This document shows, in pieces, positions 1 through 8,767 of a stretch of 64,000 nucleotides of DNA. How positions within the stretch are numbered: position 1 is the stretch's first letter; every line of letters begins with the position of its first letter. The notes beneath the pieces were generated by a model. The model made no database searches, was not told the DNA's origin, and saw nothing but the letters and a program-made list of their open reading frames with translations. The stretch is from positions 1,054,001-1,118,000 of the forward strand of contig NZ_JACCFY010000001.1 of the NCBI RefSeq assembly GCF_013410745.1, in the 5' to 3' direction. Made by a program: the position numbers and the translations under genes. This DNA is from Nesterenkonia xinjiangensis (GTDB lineage: Bacteria; Actinomycetota; Actinomycetes; Actinomycetales; Micrococcaceae).

Positions 1-1235
1 GCGCTGATGATCAGTAGCAGTCCGATGAGGGTGAGGCCTGCTCCGCTGATGGTGGGGCTGTGCAGCCCGTAGTCGGCGGCGATGGCTACTCCGGCGAGGC
101 TGACGCCGATGGTGTTGCCGAGGTTGAAGGCGGCGATGTTGGTTGCCGAGGCCAGGGTGGCTGCCCCTTTGGCATGCCGCATCACCCGAGCTTGAAGGCC
201 GGGTACGGTGGCGAAACCGACCAGCCCGAGAAGGGTCAACATGATCGCAGCGAACACTGGGAACGCAGCGGCTGCCCCTAGGCCGAGGATCACGGCGGGC
301 AACAGTATCGAGAGGATCAGTACGGCGTTGTCGGCGTTCTTATCGGCTGCCCACCCACCGACGATGTTCCCGGCGAAGAGCCCTACGCCGAAGAGCACCA
401 GCAGCCAGGGAACTGCCGAAGCGGAGTAGCCGGTGACTTCTCGCAACAGGGGCTCGATGTACGTGAAGACTCCGAACATGCCGCCGAAGACCATCGCGGT
501 GGTCACAAGCGACATCAACACTTGGGGTCGTGCCAGGGTGCGGAACTGTTGGCCGAGCGGCAGCTGGTTCTGTTCCGGTTGAGTCTTCGGCACCAGGGTG
601 ACCAGTCCGGCCAATGCGAGGACACCGATTGCGGAGATGATCCAGAACACCGAGCGCCAGCCCAGTTGTTGTCCGACGAAGGCACCAGCCGGGACACCCA
701 GGACGTTGGCGATCGTCAGTCCGGCGAACAGCGCCGCGACCGCAGACGCTCTCCTGTGCTCGGGCACCAGGGCGGCGGCTATCACGGCACCGATGCCGAA
801 GTATCCGCCGTGAGCCAGAGCGGCGATGATGCGCCCGGCGAACATCACCTCGTAGTTCGGCGCCCAGGCCGAGAGGGTATTGCCGACGATGAAGAATGTC
901 AGCAACAACACGAGCGCGTATTTCGGGGCTCGCTTCATCAGAAACGGGGTGATCGCCAAAGCACCGGGGACCACTGCCAAGGCGTAGCCGCCAACGAGGT
1001 GGCCTGCTTGGCTGATGGAGACATCCAGGTCGGTGGAGACTTCGGTCAGCAGCCCGGCAATGACAAACTCGGTCAGCCCGATGCCGAACCCGCCGACGCT
1101 CAGAGCTAGCAGGGCCAGCATTGTCCTTCTTTGGCTGCCCTGGGTGGCAGCCGGGGCTACAGGTGAGGCAGTGGAGCTGGTGGTGTTTGTACTGGTGGTG
1201 TTTGTTGATGTCACAACTTCCACTGTCAGGCTCAT
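1..1235 (-). CDS. MFS drug efflux transporter, DHA1 type (3' end outside window)
   Basis: This gene reads on the minus strand from an ATG at 1235 and runs off the window start after about 411 codons. After a Ser/Thr-rich N-terminus come regularly spaced hydrophobic helices. Helix 1 contains GIGLTEFVIAGLL and helix 4 contains GRIIAALAHGGYFGIG, both typical of AraJ/YdhP/Cmx-like proton-coupled drug exporters. The protein should sit in the cytoplasmic membrane and expel small toxic compounds. Substrate is unknown. It is divergent from an XRE regulator with an 85-bp gap, which suggests local control. Confidence 0.85.
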   Translation of the reverse strand, partial: MSLTVEVVTSTNTTSTNTTSSTASPVAPAATQGSQRRTMLALLALSVGGFGIGLTEFVIAGLLTEVSTDLDVSISQAGHLVGGYALAVVPGALAITPFLMKRAPKYALVLLLTFFIVGNTLSAWAPNYEVMFAGRIIAALAHGGYFGIGAVIAAALVPEHRRASAVAALFAGLTIANVLGVPAGAFVGQQLGWRSVFWIISAIGVLALAGLVTLVPKTQPEQNQLPLGQQFRTLARPQVLMSLVTTAMVFGGMFGVFTYIEPLLREVTGYSASAVPWLLVLFGVGLFAGNIVGGWAADKNADNAVLILSILLPAVILGLGAAAAFPVFAAIMLTLLGLVGFATVPGLQARVMRHAKGAATLASATNIAAFNLGNTIGVSLAGVAIAADYGLHSPTISGAGLTLIGLLLIIS

Positions 1236-1267
1236 CGCCAGCAGCAGCCATCCCTCTGTTGTGCCTA

Positions 1268-1280
1268 CCCCTGCCAGGGG
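1268..1280. promoter_or_regulatory. Candidate operator palindrome between efflux gene and XRE regulator
   Basis: CCCCTGCCAGGGG is a perfect 13-bp palindrome centred at 1274, inside the 85-bp gap between the two divergent starts. Its position suits a site that controls both genes. The assignment to the adjacent XRE protein is inference. Confidence 0.4.
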
Positions 1281-1320
1281 CACCCTCCGCCGGTGACATC
1301 CCCGCCACAGTCTTGGGAGA

Positions 1321-2211
1321 ATGGAGGGCATGACCCTCCAGTACGCTCACCGGGAGAGTGCCGGCTCGGAGGCACCGAATCCTCTGGCCGATTTTCTGCG
1401 GGCTCATCGTGCCCGGATCACTCCCGTGCAGGCAGGAATCCCCTCCTACGGCACCACCCGGAGGGTCCCGGGGCTGCGTCGGGAAGAACTGGCTCAGCTG
1501 GCCGGGGTGTCGGTGAATTACTACACCCGTCTGGAACAGGGGGAGGCCAAGAACCCCTCCGAGGGAATCATCACGTCGCTTGCACGAGCCCTTGATCTTG
1601 ATGAGGATGCCACCAGCTACCTGCACAGCATCGCTGGTACCACGCCGCCCACACACGGCACAGTCGATCCGGGTGCCTCGGAAGCCGGAATGAGCTTCAC
1701 CTTCGAGCGTCTGGTCGAGTACATGCCCGGCACGGCTGCGATCACGCTCTCGGCCACCAACGATGTGCTCTCCTGCAACCACCTGGCCCACCAACTGTTT
1801 TTCGCTCACATGGGACAAGAGGACCGTGATGAACTCGGTGCTCGGTGGAACACCCATCGATTGCTGTTCACAGATCCCTACACTCGGGACCTCTATCGTC
1901 ACTGGCACGAAGAGGCCGCTCTCGCTGTCGCGTCACTGCGATTCCATGCAGCCTCAGCACCCGACGACGCCGCCGTCCAGGCCTTGGTGGGGGAACTCTG
2001 TGTGACCAGCAGCGAGTTCGCCCGCCTATGGGCCGAACACCCTGTACGTCGGTGCACACGAGGCACCAAGCACCTCATCCACCCTGGGCACGGGGACCTG
2101 GACCTGGAGTATCAAGTCCTCCATGCCCCCGGCGGAGACGGTCGCCGGATTCTGATCCACACCACCACACCGGGAAGTCCCGCAGCAGATGCCCTTCACG
2201 TGCTGAGCTAG
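1321..2211 (+). CDS. XRE-family regulator with MmyB-like ligand-binding domain
   Basis: A 296-aa regulator. An XRE helix-turn-helix spans roughly residues 40-100 (VPGLRREELAQLAGVSVNYYTRLEQG is split by the typical turn), followed by an MmyB-like ligand domain with the usual pattern of residues ending in DLDLEYQVLHAPGGDGRRIL. The family binds small, possibly lipid-like, ligands. It is divergent from the efflux gene and probably controls it. The start could also be the ATG at 1330; neither has a strong ribosome binding site. Confidence 0.85.
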   Translation: MEGMTLQYAHRESAGSEAPNPLADFLRAHRARITPVQAGIPSYGTTRRVPGLRREELAQLAGVSVNYYTRLEQGEAKNPSEGIITSLARALDLDEDATSYLHSIAGTTPPTHGTVDPGASEAGMSFTFERLVEYMPGTAAITLSATNDVLSCNHLAHQLFFAHMGQEDRDELGARWNTHRLLFTDPYTRDLYRHWHEEAALAVASLRFHAASAPDDAAVQALVGELCVTSSEFARLWAEHPVRRCTRGTKHLIHPGHGDLDLEYQVLHAPGGDGRRILIHTTTPGSPAADALHVLS

Positions 2212-2323
2212 CACACATAAGTAACCCACCCGCCAACCATCCCCGCCAAGCTCCTAGCACTGGCGTGATGGGAAGAACCATGCGGTGAAATCAGCCAAGA
2301 CAGCCCTTAGAACTTCTGAAGTC

Positions 2324-3001
2324 TCAGGAGGCTGCGGTGTCGAGTAGCCAGTGGTGACGCACACGAGTGGCACGTTCATACCCGGCCAGGAGGCCTGCGA
2401 TCACCACAGCGGTGTTAGCCCATGCCGAAAGTCTCATCGGTGATCTGAAAGTCCCCACGCGCTCAGCCACAGGTGGAATCTCGGTGAGAACCTCCACACC
2501 TTGGAGGGCGCTCAAACTCAGAGCCACGAGCAACACCACCACCGACAGCAGCGCAAGAAGCCTGCTGACCGTAGGGAACATTTCACCGAGCCGGGCACGC
2601 CGGCCTTCTTGGCTGCGCCGGTCAGGCTGCAGCAGCTGCTCGGTGCCATCGTCGGTCACATAGTGCATCCGCCGGACGCCGAACTCGGTGGTTGCCACAT
2701 GGATGACACCACCGGGGACGGTGAACATCGTGGGTACATTCGAGCGTGCGATCTGTAGACCGTCGCGGTAAAGGGAGGCAGGAGGCTTGCCTTTGCCGGC
2801 TTCATGGTCAGCTTTGGACTTCGAGTCTGTCAGCAGCCGGACATCCACCGCGTACACGTGACTGTGTCCGGTGTCGTCAGCCAAGCGGATATAGAACAGC
2901 GAGCGGCTGAAAAGCTGCCAGGGGCGGAAACGCCGGAGGTGGCTTCCATCTCCTGTGCGGACCTTGTTCATCTGCCAGCGGCGTCGGAGGTTTCTGATCA
3001 C
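2324..3001 (-). CDS. Hypothetical membrane protein with two hydrophobic helices
   Basis: A 225-aa protein I do not recognise. The first 130 residues are soluble, with the mixed beta-rich pattern of a small sensor or adaptor domain. Two hydrophobic segments follow near residues 145-165 and 190-208, then a short basic tail. It begins with GTG; an internal ATG at 2971 (MNKVRTGDG) is an alternative start. It is divergent from the MerR gene at 3097 with a gap under 100 bp, so MerR may control it. Function unknown. Confidence 0.6.
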   Translation of the reverse strand: MIRNLRRRWQMNKVRTGDGSHLRRFRPWQLFSRSLFYIRLADDTGHSHVYAVDVRLLTDSKSKADHEAGKGKPPASLYRDGLQIARSNVPTMFTVPGGVIHVATTEFGVRRMHYVTDDGTEQLLQPDRRSQEGRRARLGEMFPTVSRLLALLSVVVLLVALSLSALQGVEVLTEIPPVAERVGTFRSPMRLSAWANTAVVIAGLLAGYERATRVRHHWLLDTAAS

Positions 3002-3096
3002 CAGATCAGTAGAAGGTGTGCCCTTGGGGCAGGGTCAACTATCCATGAAATGCTCTAGCTGAGCAGGTCATCGGAAGGTTCGGAGGTGAAGAATCA

Positions 3097-3843
3097 GTGC
3101 CGTGGAGCACCAGGCAACTTGCTGAGCTTGCCGGAGTGACGGTGAAAGCCGTTCGACACTACCATCGACTCGGTCTGCTGGATGAGCCGACTCGTTCGCT
3201 CAATGGGTACAAGCACTACGACGGCGCGGACCTGGTGAGTCTGCTGCAAATTCGCAAGATGATCGAGCGTGGCTTCAGCCTCAGCCAGATCGCCGACATG
3301 GACGACGACTCACGCCATCAGGACAGCATCCGGGACATGGACTCCCACCTCGGTGCCGAGATCGAACGTCTGACGGGGCTGCGTGAAGAACTGTCTGCGC
3401 TCCTTGAACACGGCTCAACTCCGGAGACCCCAGCAGGCTTCGTGACTGTCTCGCAGGGGCTCTCCGAGAATCAGCGGAAACTGCTGGTGGTCTACGAACG
3501 GTTCTTCAGCGCCGAAGTAGTCAACAGCCTGGAACGTATGCTGCTGGACCGCACTGAAGAAGAACGCCAGATCGATGACGACTTCGATCAACTGCCCGAA
3601 AACAGCGACGGCGCCGAGATCGATCACCTCGCCCAGCGGATGGTTCCCATGATCCAGCGCCTGCGAAGAGATCACGCTTGGCCAGATGACCCCCTAGAGG
3701 ACTCACCGCATGGGGCTGGGACGGCAGGCTACGCTCTGGCCCACACGCTAGTGAAGGTTTACCACACGGCCCAGATCAGAGTCTTGCAACAAGTAGACGC
3801 GATTCTTCAAGACCAACCCTGGTCGAGTTCACCAGCTGACTGA
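3097..3843 (+). CDS. MerR-family transcriptional regulator
   Basis: A 248-aa regulator. The N-terminal winged helix (RQLAELAGVTVKAVRHYHRLGLL, then a basic wing and the YDGADLVSLLQI helix) is typical MerR, followed by the dimerisation helix. The C-terminal 150 residues are helical and acidic and lack metal-binding cysteines, so they probably bind an organic ligand. The GTG start is supported by a near-perfect GGAGGTGA at 3082-3089, seven bases away. Divergent from the membrane protein at 2324-3001. Confidence 0.85.
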   Translation: MPWSTRQLAELAGVTVKAVRHYHRLGLLDEPTRSLNGYKHYDGADLVSLLQIRKMIERGFSLSQIADMDDDSRHQDSIRDMDSHLGAEIERLTGLREELSALLEHGSTPETPAGFVTVSQGLSENQRKLLVVYERFFSAEVVNSLERMLLDRTEEERQIDDDFDQLPENSDGAEIDHLAQRMVPMIQRLRRDHAWPDDPLEDSPHGAGTAGYALAHTLVKVYHTAQIRVLQQVDAILQDQPWSSSPAD

Positions 3844-3869
3844 CCTCGGACGGGCTGATGCGTGTTGCC

Positions 3870-4147
3870 CTAGAGGTCAACGACGGCTAACCGACCCAGC
3901 CAGAGCCTCAGCTGCGGACTGTGCTCGGCCAGCTGTGCGCGCAGCCCTTCCGCGGAGCACGGTTCCGGGGAAAACCGCTGGCAGCTCGGCCCGTCCATGA
4001 TGTTGGCTGCTGCGGTAGAGCTGGGCCACGTAGTTTCCCTCGTCGCTGCTCGAGTCAAAGTAATCCACGACGACGGCGTACTTCTCGGCCTCCAGACGGC
4101 CCTTGGCGGTCTCTACCGCCGACGCCGCCTGTTGGTCATAGCCAGTC
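3870..4147 (-). pseudogene. Frameshifted remnant of an unidentified gene
   Basis: Between merR and the response regulator the minus strand carries protein-like sequence in two frames. The 5' part (ETAKGRLEAEKYAVVVDYFD, continuing to RSSQ) is coding-like with G/C third bases to about 4005. Then coding character moves to another frame, reading SCQRFSPEPCSAEGLRAQLA and ending at TAG 3870-3872. There is no start codon outside the response regulator. This looks like the 3' part of a truncated and frameshifted gene. I cannot name the family, and chance coding bias remains possible. Confidence 0.35.
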
Positions 4148-4774
4148 GCGCTCCCGGGCATAGCGGGCAGCATCGTGCCTGGACTTGGACTGGGTCTTCT
4201 GCATCGCCGCAGAGAGGTAGTTGCGTACAGTTCCCTCCGCCAAGTGAATCCGGCCGGAAATGTCCGCCACAGAGTATCCCTGGGAGGTCTCTCGGAGCAC
4301 ATCGATCTCACGGTCGGTGAGCGGGCAGTCGTCGACGACGGCGAGTGCGGACACATCCGGGTCGATCCAGCGCCTGCCCTGATTCAGAGCCGAAATGACC
4401 TCTGCGATGTGGGCGGGTTCGGCCGCCTTACTGATGAAGCCACGCACACCCAGTTTCAGCGCGCGGCGGAGGACCCCGGGGCGGGCATGCCGGGTGAGCA
4501 TCAAGACAGTCTGCTCCGGGCGGCGGTGCTGGAGCTCGGCGAGGGCGTCGAGGCCATCGGTGCCTGGCATCTCTAGATCGATCACCAAGAGATCAGGCTC
4601 ATGCCGGATCACAGCCTCGACGGCGGCTGCTCCGTCCTCTGCCTCGGCCACGACGGTGATGTCGCCCTCTAGAGGCAGGAGGGATGAGAGCGCCTTGCGG
4701 AGCAGGGCCTCGTCATCGGCCAGGACGATTCTGATGGGGCGCTGGGCCGAGGTGGGTCGGTCGGCGTTGCTCAT
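4136..4774 (-). CDS. LuxR/NarL-family response regulator (DesR-like)
   Basis: A 212-aa two-component regulator. A receiver domain (residues about 12-130) has the acidic pocket ADDE, the phosphoacceptor Asp in LLVIDLEMPG and the conserved Lys in FISKAAEP. A C-terminal LuxR helix-turn-helix reads LTDREIDVLRETSQGYSVAD and IHLAEGTVRNYLS. The ATG at 4774 overlaps the kinase stop codon by 4 bp, so the pair is translationally coupled. Longer open sequence upstream lies inside the kinase gene. Confidence 0.92.
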   Translation of the reverse strand: MSNADRPTSAQRPIRIVLADDEALLRKALSSLLPLEGDITVVAEAEDGAAAVEAVIRHEPDLLVIDLEMPGTDGLDALAELQHRRPEQTVLMLTRHARPGVLRRALKLGVRGFISKAAEPAHIAEVISALNQGRRWIDPDVSALAVVDDCPLTDREIDVLRETSQGYSVADISGRIHLAEGTVRNYLSAAMQKTQSKSRHDAARYARERDWL

Positions 4775-5952
4775 CGGGCGGTCTCCTGGGGGAAGTACGC
4801 CGCTGTCGAGAATCTTGAGCCGCGGCGGTTTACCTGGAGCTCTCCGCCGTTGTCCGCGATCCGCTGTTTGAGGGTATTCAGACCTCGAAGCTGTGACTGG
4901 GCCAAGGCCTCGGTACCGGAAGCCCCGCCGGGAGCAGAACCGCACTCTCCAGAGGCGGGGCGGGCGCCGTCGTTGATCACGGTGATGCTCGTCCAACAGA
5001 GCTCGATCTCCACCCGGGTGGCCTGGGCGTGTCTCAGGATGTTGGTGGTGGTCTCGCGCAGGACCTGGCCGAACAGCGCCCCGTACGGGCTGTCGTCCGG
5101 CGCCTCCTCCTCATCCTCGCGGCGGATCTGAACCTCGATGCTGGCGGCTTCGAAGAGATTCTTGGTGTTCTCAAGCTCGGAGGCCAGGTTCAGCCGGCGC
5201 TGGGCGTAGGCGAGCTCCTTGGTCTGGGTGATGGTGTCGGCGACCAGCTCGTGGACCTCCCGCAGTTCCCGGGCAGCGCGGCCGGCCTGGTATTCCATCA
5301 GCTTCTCGGCCAGTGCCACCTTCAGCTTCACGACGTGCAGGGTGTGCCCCTGGATGTCATGCAGCTCGCTGGCAAAGCGGACCCGTTCGCGCATGATACC
5401 CAGCTCCGCCTCTGCCGTCCGGGCCTGCTCCAGCTCATGGAGGATCACCCAATAGCGGTCCGAGTAGAGCATCATCGCAGTCACGAACACGGCGATGACG
5501 CCCGGGACCACGGAGAACTCCAGGAGATCCAGCTCCGGGTTCCGCCAGACGGCGGCCGCCCCGATCACAGCCGTCAGCAGGCCAAAGCCGACCGTCCCGA
5601 CGGCGCGGTGCCGCGGCAGCCGTGGGACCGTCATTGATCCCACGAGGGCCAGCGGGAAGAACGCCATCGAAGTTCCGAACACGACGGCGCCGATCCCCCA
5701 TACGGTGACGCAGACGATCAGCGCCGCCGTCCCGAAGCGCGGGTACCCCGAACGGCCCCACTGGGTCATCACGCAGACCGAGGCCACGAAGGCCACTCCG
5801 ACGACAGCGGCCTCCCACCAGTTCTGTGCCTGCACAGCGATCAGGATGATCCCCACAGGCAGGATGCTGACCATGGTGGTCACCACCGTGGTGCGGTGCA
5901 TCCGGCGGTAGCTGGCTTCCGCGTCATAGGGGCGGAGCTGGGTGGGATTCAT
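4771..5952 (-). CDS. Sensor histidine kinase, HisKA_3 type (DesK-like)
   Basis: A 393-aa membrane kinase. About five hydrophobic helices cover residues 25-170. The HisKA_3 dimerisation helix contains ELHDIQGHTLHVVKLK with the phospho-His near residue 198. The ATP-binding domain has the N box RETTTNILRHAQA and VINDGA, then a short C-terminal region (LRGLNTLKQRIADNGGEL). With no large extracellular domain, it probably senses a membrane-associated signal, as DesK does. It is cotranscribed with the LuxR-type regulator downstream. Confidence 0.9.
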   Translation of the reverse strand: MNPTQLRPYDAEASYRRMHRTTVVTTMVSILPVGIILIAVQAQNWWEAAVVGVAFVASVCVMTQWGRSGYPRFGTAALIVCVTVWGIGAVVFGTSMAFFPLALVGSMTVPRLPRHRAVGTVGFGLLTAVIGAAAVWRNPELDLLEFSVVPGVIAVFVTAMMLYSDRYWVILHELEQARTAEAELGIMRERVRFASELHDIQGHTLHVVKLKVALAEKLMEYQAGRAARELREVHELVADTITQTKELAYAQRRLNLASELENTKNLFEAASIEVQIRREDEEEAPDDSPYGALFGQVLRETTTNILRHAQATRVEIELCWTSITVINDGARPASGECGSAPGGASGTEALAQSQLRGLNTLKQRIADNGGELQVNRRGSRFSTAAYFPQETAR

Positions 5953-6096
5953 CGTTGACGAGCCTAGCCCCAGGGGTAGACCTCCAGAAGTGACACTGCG
6001 TCATATCCACCCGTGACACGGTGGCACTGCCCGACGCGCGTCTGGGGCGGAAGAGTGAGGGACCGTACTGATCAAGCCCTACCTCCCGGAGCAGCA

Positions 6097-6639
6097 ATGA
6101 CACAGAACAGCACAACTATCGGGTTTCTCGACATCCTCCCGCAGCCGGTCGTTGATTTCATGACCGAGGTCGTGGAGTGGATGGTTGAAACCGCAGCCGG
6201 CGCCGAGACCTGGCAGCAGACCCTGGTGATGCTTGCCGGTGGCGCCATCCCCTTTCTGGAGTCCTACGTGACTAGCTTCGTCGGTGTGCTGGTGGGAATG
6301 CCCGCGCCGCTGGCAGTCAGTGCAGCCGTCGTCGGGAACGTGGTGTGCACGCTGGTACTGACCTTCCTCACCGGTGGGGCGCGTTCAATGGCAACCCGCG
6401 GCAAAGAGGCTCAGCCCAGCAAACGACGCCAGCGTGTGGCGAAGTACATGGACCGGCTCGGCGTGCCCGGAGTCTGCCTGGCCACCCCGCTGGTACTTCC
6501 GACTATGTTCACCGCACCCATCCTGGTCGGCATGGGCGCCAAGGTGCAGAGCGTGATCCTCTGGATGACGGTCTCCATCATCGCCTGGGGCGTGCTCTTC
6601 GGCTTCTTCGGCGACTGGGTCTCCGGCTGGTTCATGTAG
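6097..6639 (+). CDS. Small multidrug-export-type membrane protein
   Basis: A 180-aa protein from the ATG at 6097; the upstream in-frame GTG at 6013 adds unconvincing sequence. Hydrophobic segments surround a loop with AIPFLESYVTSFVG and end with a helix near FFGDWVSGWF. This resembles the Sm_multidrug_ex family, whose biochemical role is poorly known. It is divergent from the two-component operon (gap about 145 bp) and is a plausible target of the response regulator at 4136-4774. Confidence 0.65.
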   Translation: MTQNSTTIGFLDILPQPVVDFMTEVVEWMVETAAGAETWQQTLVMLAGGAIPFLESYVTSFVGVLVGMPAPLAVSAAVVGNVVCTLVLTFLTGGARSMATRGKEAQPSKRRQRVAKYMDRLGVPGVCLATPLVLPTMFTAPILVGMGAKVQSVILWMTVSIIAWGVLFGFFGDWVSGWFM

Positions 6640-7343
6640 CCCGGCCTCTTCCCGGACATGCCATGAGGTCCCGTCAAAAGCCCAGTTCTCCAGCGGCCGC
6701 TTCATGAGCGAAAACTCCTCGCCCAACAGTGCCTCAGCATGTCCTCCTGAGCCTGACACCGGGTGAAGCTCGCATATTCGAAGCTCATGCCCCGGGGGTG
6801 CTGACGATCACCGCACCGCCAACCCAACTGTCACCACCTCATTGCTCACGTCTTGCGAGGAGGCTGATGCGCCAAGTCGATTGGAGGCCTCGTTCCTTCT
6901 CACCATCAAAGCTCGGAGCGAGACATGCCTCTGAGAGAGCAGACCGTCTCTCCGTGCGCACTCACAGCGGAACGAACGGCATCCTGACCTGTTTCACCCT
7001 CGACAGCGGCGTACCCAGCGGCCAGTTCCTTGCGATGTGCGGTACTCAATCCGGATTGGGGCCCACGCGAATATCTCGCCACCGGAACCCGCTCATCGTG
7101 GTGCCGGGTCGCCTGGACCCGAAACCAACACCCCGCCGACCTCTGAGGACACTCCGGATCAGCACTTTCGCCGGTCTGCGGGAGGCTTGAGAAGTGTCCA
7201 CGAAGGTGCACCAGATCGTCGTGGCACCGACCCACGACTCTCGTATCATCGGAACTGACCACGCGACTCGGCGTGCAGGTAAAGACAGCCCGATGCCGGC
7301 ATGGCCGCGATGAGCGCACCGCCCTATGCCAGGGAGCACCCGC
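6640..7343. other. Intergenic region without a convincing gene
   Basis: About 700 bp with lower GC and no frame showing steady G/C third positions. The longest open frames (about 150 codons on plus, 230 on minus) resemble no family I know, have no clear ribosome binding site, and the minus frame runs into the cupin gene. The segment may be decayed or acquired DNA. I see no terminal inverted repeats of an insertion sequence. Confidence 0.5.
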
Positions 7344-7688
7344 ATGACCCACATCGTCCCCACCGTACGCCGGTTCACCACCGATGCAGATGACCGCAGC
7401 GTGCCCTTGGGAGACCGCCGGATCTGGATCACTCCTGCCGTCGAGGCCTCCGAGGGCGGCCCCCTCAGTGCCTACAGCGCGCACTTCGGCCGGAGCGAAC
7501 GGGCTGAGCTGTCCGCCCCGTACGAGGAGGTATGGGTCGTTCTGCGTGGTGAGCTTCGCGTGACCGGTGGCTCCTCCGAGCTGCTGGTCCATGCCGGGGA
7601 GTTCCTCCACGTGCCTGAGGACTCACCTGGTCAGGTGGAGGCGATGGTCGACACCGACCTGGTCTGCGTGTCGGTGCCGGCCCACTGA
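7344..7688 (+). CDS. Cupin-domain protein
   Basis: A 114-aa single-domain beta-barrel protein. The segment SAPYEEVWVVLRGELRVTGG through HAGEFLHVPEDSPGQVE matches the two cupin motifs, although the first lacks the usual His pair, so metal binding is uncertain. The ATG at 7344 follows AGGGAG at 7331-7336. It resembles small EutQ-like cupins. The substrate is unknown. It may be cotranscribed with the next gene, 85 bp downstream. Confidence 0.75.
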   Translation: MTHIVPTVRRFTTDADDRSVPLGDRRIWITPAVEASEGGPLSAYSAHFGRSERAELSAPYEEVWVVLRGELRVTGGSSELLVHAGEFLHVPEDSPGQVEAMVDTDLVCVSVPAH

Positions 7689-7772
7689 GGCGATCCGGTC
7701 GATACCGCCGCCGTTCAGGTGAGCGCCCACTGTCGGGCGGTGGGGTGACACCAGTCGATGAAGGGAGTGGAC

Positions 7773-8162
7773 GTGTCAGATGCCATCTTGTTCGTCCACA
7801 CGATGAAGGTTCCGGCTGCCGAGATGCATGACTTCACGAGGGCGTTGCAGAGCGCCGTGGAATTCGTGGAGGCCAACGGGCCGCACCTGATGGTCGAGGC
7901 CTACGTGGATGAGTCACGAGAGCGTGCCTACAGCTTTCAGCTCTACCCGGACTCAGCATCCATCAGAGCTCACTGGGAGATGTCGGACCCCTACATCCGT
8001 GACGTGATGAAGCATGCCAGCGTCGAGCGGCTGGACATCTACGGGCACCCCGACGACTCGGTGATGCAGCACATCCGGGAGCTCTCCGCGGCAGGTGTCG
8101 AGGTGTCGGTGACGCCCAACCTCACAGGTTTTCACCGGCTGGCTCCGCCTGCGCCCGACTAA
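7773..8162 (+). CDS. ABM-like (antibiotic biosynthesis monooxygenase fold) protein
   Basis: A 129-aa small protein from GTG 7773, which sits 5 bases after AAGGGAG at 7761-7767; an ATG at 7758 would swallow that site. The pattern (FVHTMKVPAAEMHDFTRALQ, then VEAYVDESRERAYSFQLYPD and HWEMSDPYIRDVM) fits a ferredoxin-like ABM domain fused to a short tail. The catalytic activity is not evident. The stop codon overlaps the convergent soxR stop by 3 to 4 bp. Confidence 0.65.
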   Translation: MSDAILFVHTMKVPAAEMHDFTRALQSAVEFVEANGPHLMVEAYVDESRERAYSFQLYPDSASIRAHWEMSDPYIRDVMKHASVERLDIYGHPDDSVMQHIRELSAAGVEVSVTPNLTGFHRLAPPAPD

Positions 8163-8677
8163 GTCCGCCTGCGGGGCTCCCCCGCCGCAGCGCTGCTGCT
8201 GTCCGTCGAGACAGCCGGACGTGGGGACCTGAGGAGCCGCTGTGCTCCTGGCCCACCAGCTCCGAGGACGTCATCCGGGTTGGAGTACGGACATGACTCC
8301 AGGGACAGACAGCCACAGCCGATGCAGTTCGAGAACCGGTCACGCAGCGCGGTCAGGTGCTCGATCCTGTCATTGAGATCATCGCGCCATTCCCGCGAGA
8401 TGCGCGACCAGTCCTTCTTGGTCGGAAGCCCCTGCTCAGGAAGCTTGTCCAGGGCCTCCTTGATGCGGTCCAACGAGATCCCGACCCGCTGTGAGGCCCG
8501 GATGAAGGCGAGAACCCTGAGCGTCTCTCGGCGATACTCACGCCGATTGCCCCCGGTCCGCCGGCTGCGGATCAGCCCCAGCGACTCGTAGTAGTGCAGC
8601 GCCGAGACTGCTACCCCGGCGCGCGCCGCCACCTGACCAGGCTTGAGCCAGATGATGTCCTCGTGCACCTGGGGCAT
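8159..8677 (-). CDS. soxR: Redox-sensing MerR-family regulator SoxR
   Basis: A 172-aa regulator. A MerR helix-turn-helix (GQVAARAGVAVSALHYYESLG) is followed by the dimerisation helix and then CIGCGCLSLESC, the C-X2-C-X-C-X5-C ligand set (Cys118, 121, 123, 129) for the [2Fe-2S] cluster that senses redox-active compounds. I chose ATG 8677; GTG at 8683 is possible. It is divergent from the dsbA-like operon, with a SoxR-box-like palindrome in the gap. In non-enteric bacteria SoxR usually controls detoxification genes directly, which fits the neighbours. Confidence 0.93.
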   Translation of the reverse strand: MPQVHEDIIWLKPGQVAARAGVAVSALHYYESLGLIRSRRTGGNRREYRRETLRVLAFIRASQRVGISLDRIKEALDKLPEQGLPTKKDWSRISREWRDDLNDRIEHLTALRDRFSNCIGCGCLSLESCPYSNPDDVLGAGGPGAQRLLRSPRPAVSTDSSSAAAGEPRRRT

Positions 8678-8702
8678 CGACACCCTCCCGAGTAGACCCT
8701 TG

Positions 8703-8722
8703 ACATCAAGTTCACTTGACGT
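8703..8722. promoter_or_regulatory. SoxR box (candidate)
   Basis: CAAGTTCACTTG at 8707-8718 lies within a 20-bp dyad (eight of ten base pairs match) that closely resembles the enteric SoxR site core CAAGTTAACTTG. It sits between soxR and the divergent oxidoreductase operon and follows a TTGACA-like -35 hexamer at 8700-8705 on the plus strand. Confidence 0.75.
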
Positions 8723-8767
8723 AGTCGACTGTACATCGAGCGACAACAGCGACGACAGGAGCGGACT

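Noticed and set aside
6906-7610. Minus-strand frame of 234 codons before the cupin gene
   Set aside because: It runs antisense through most of the cupin gene, has no family match and lacks a clear start.
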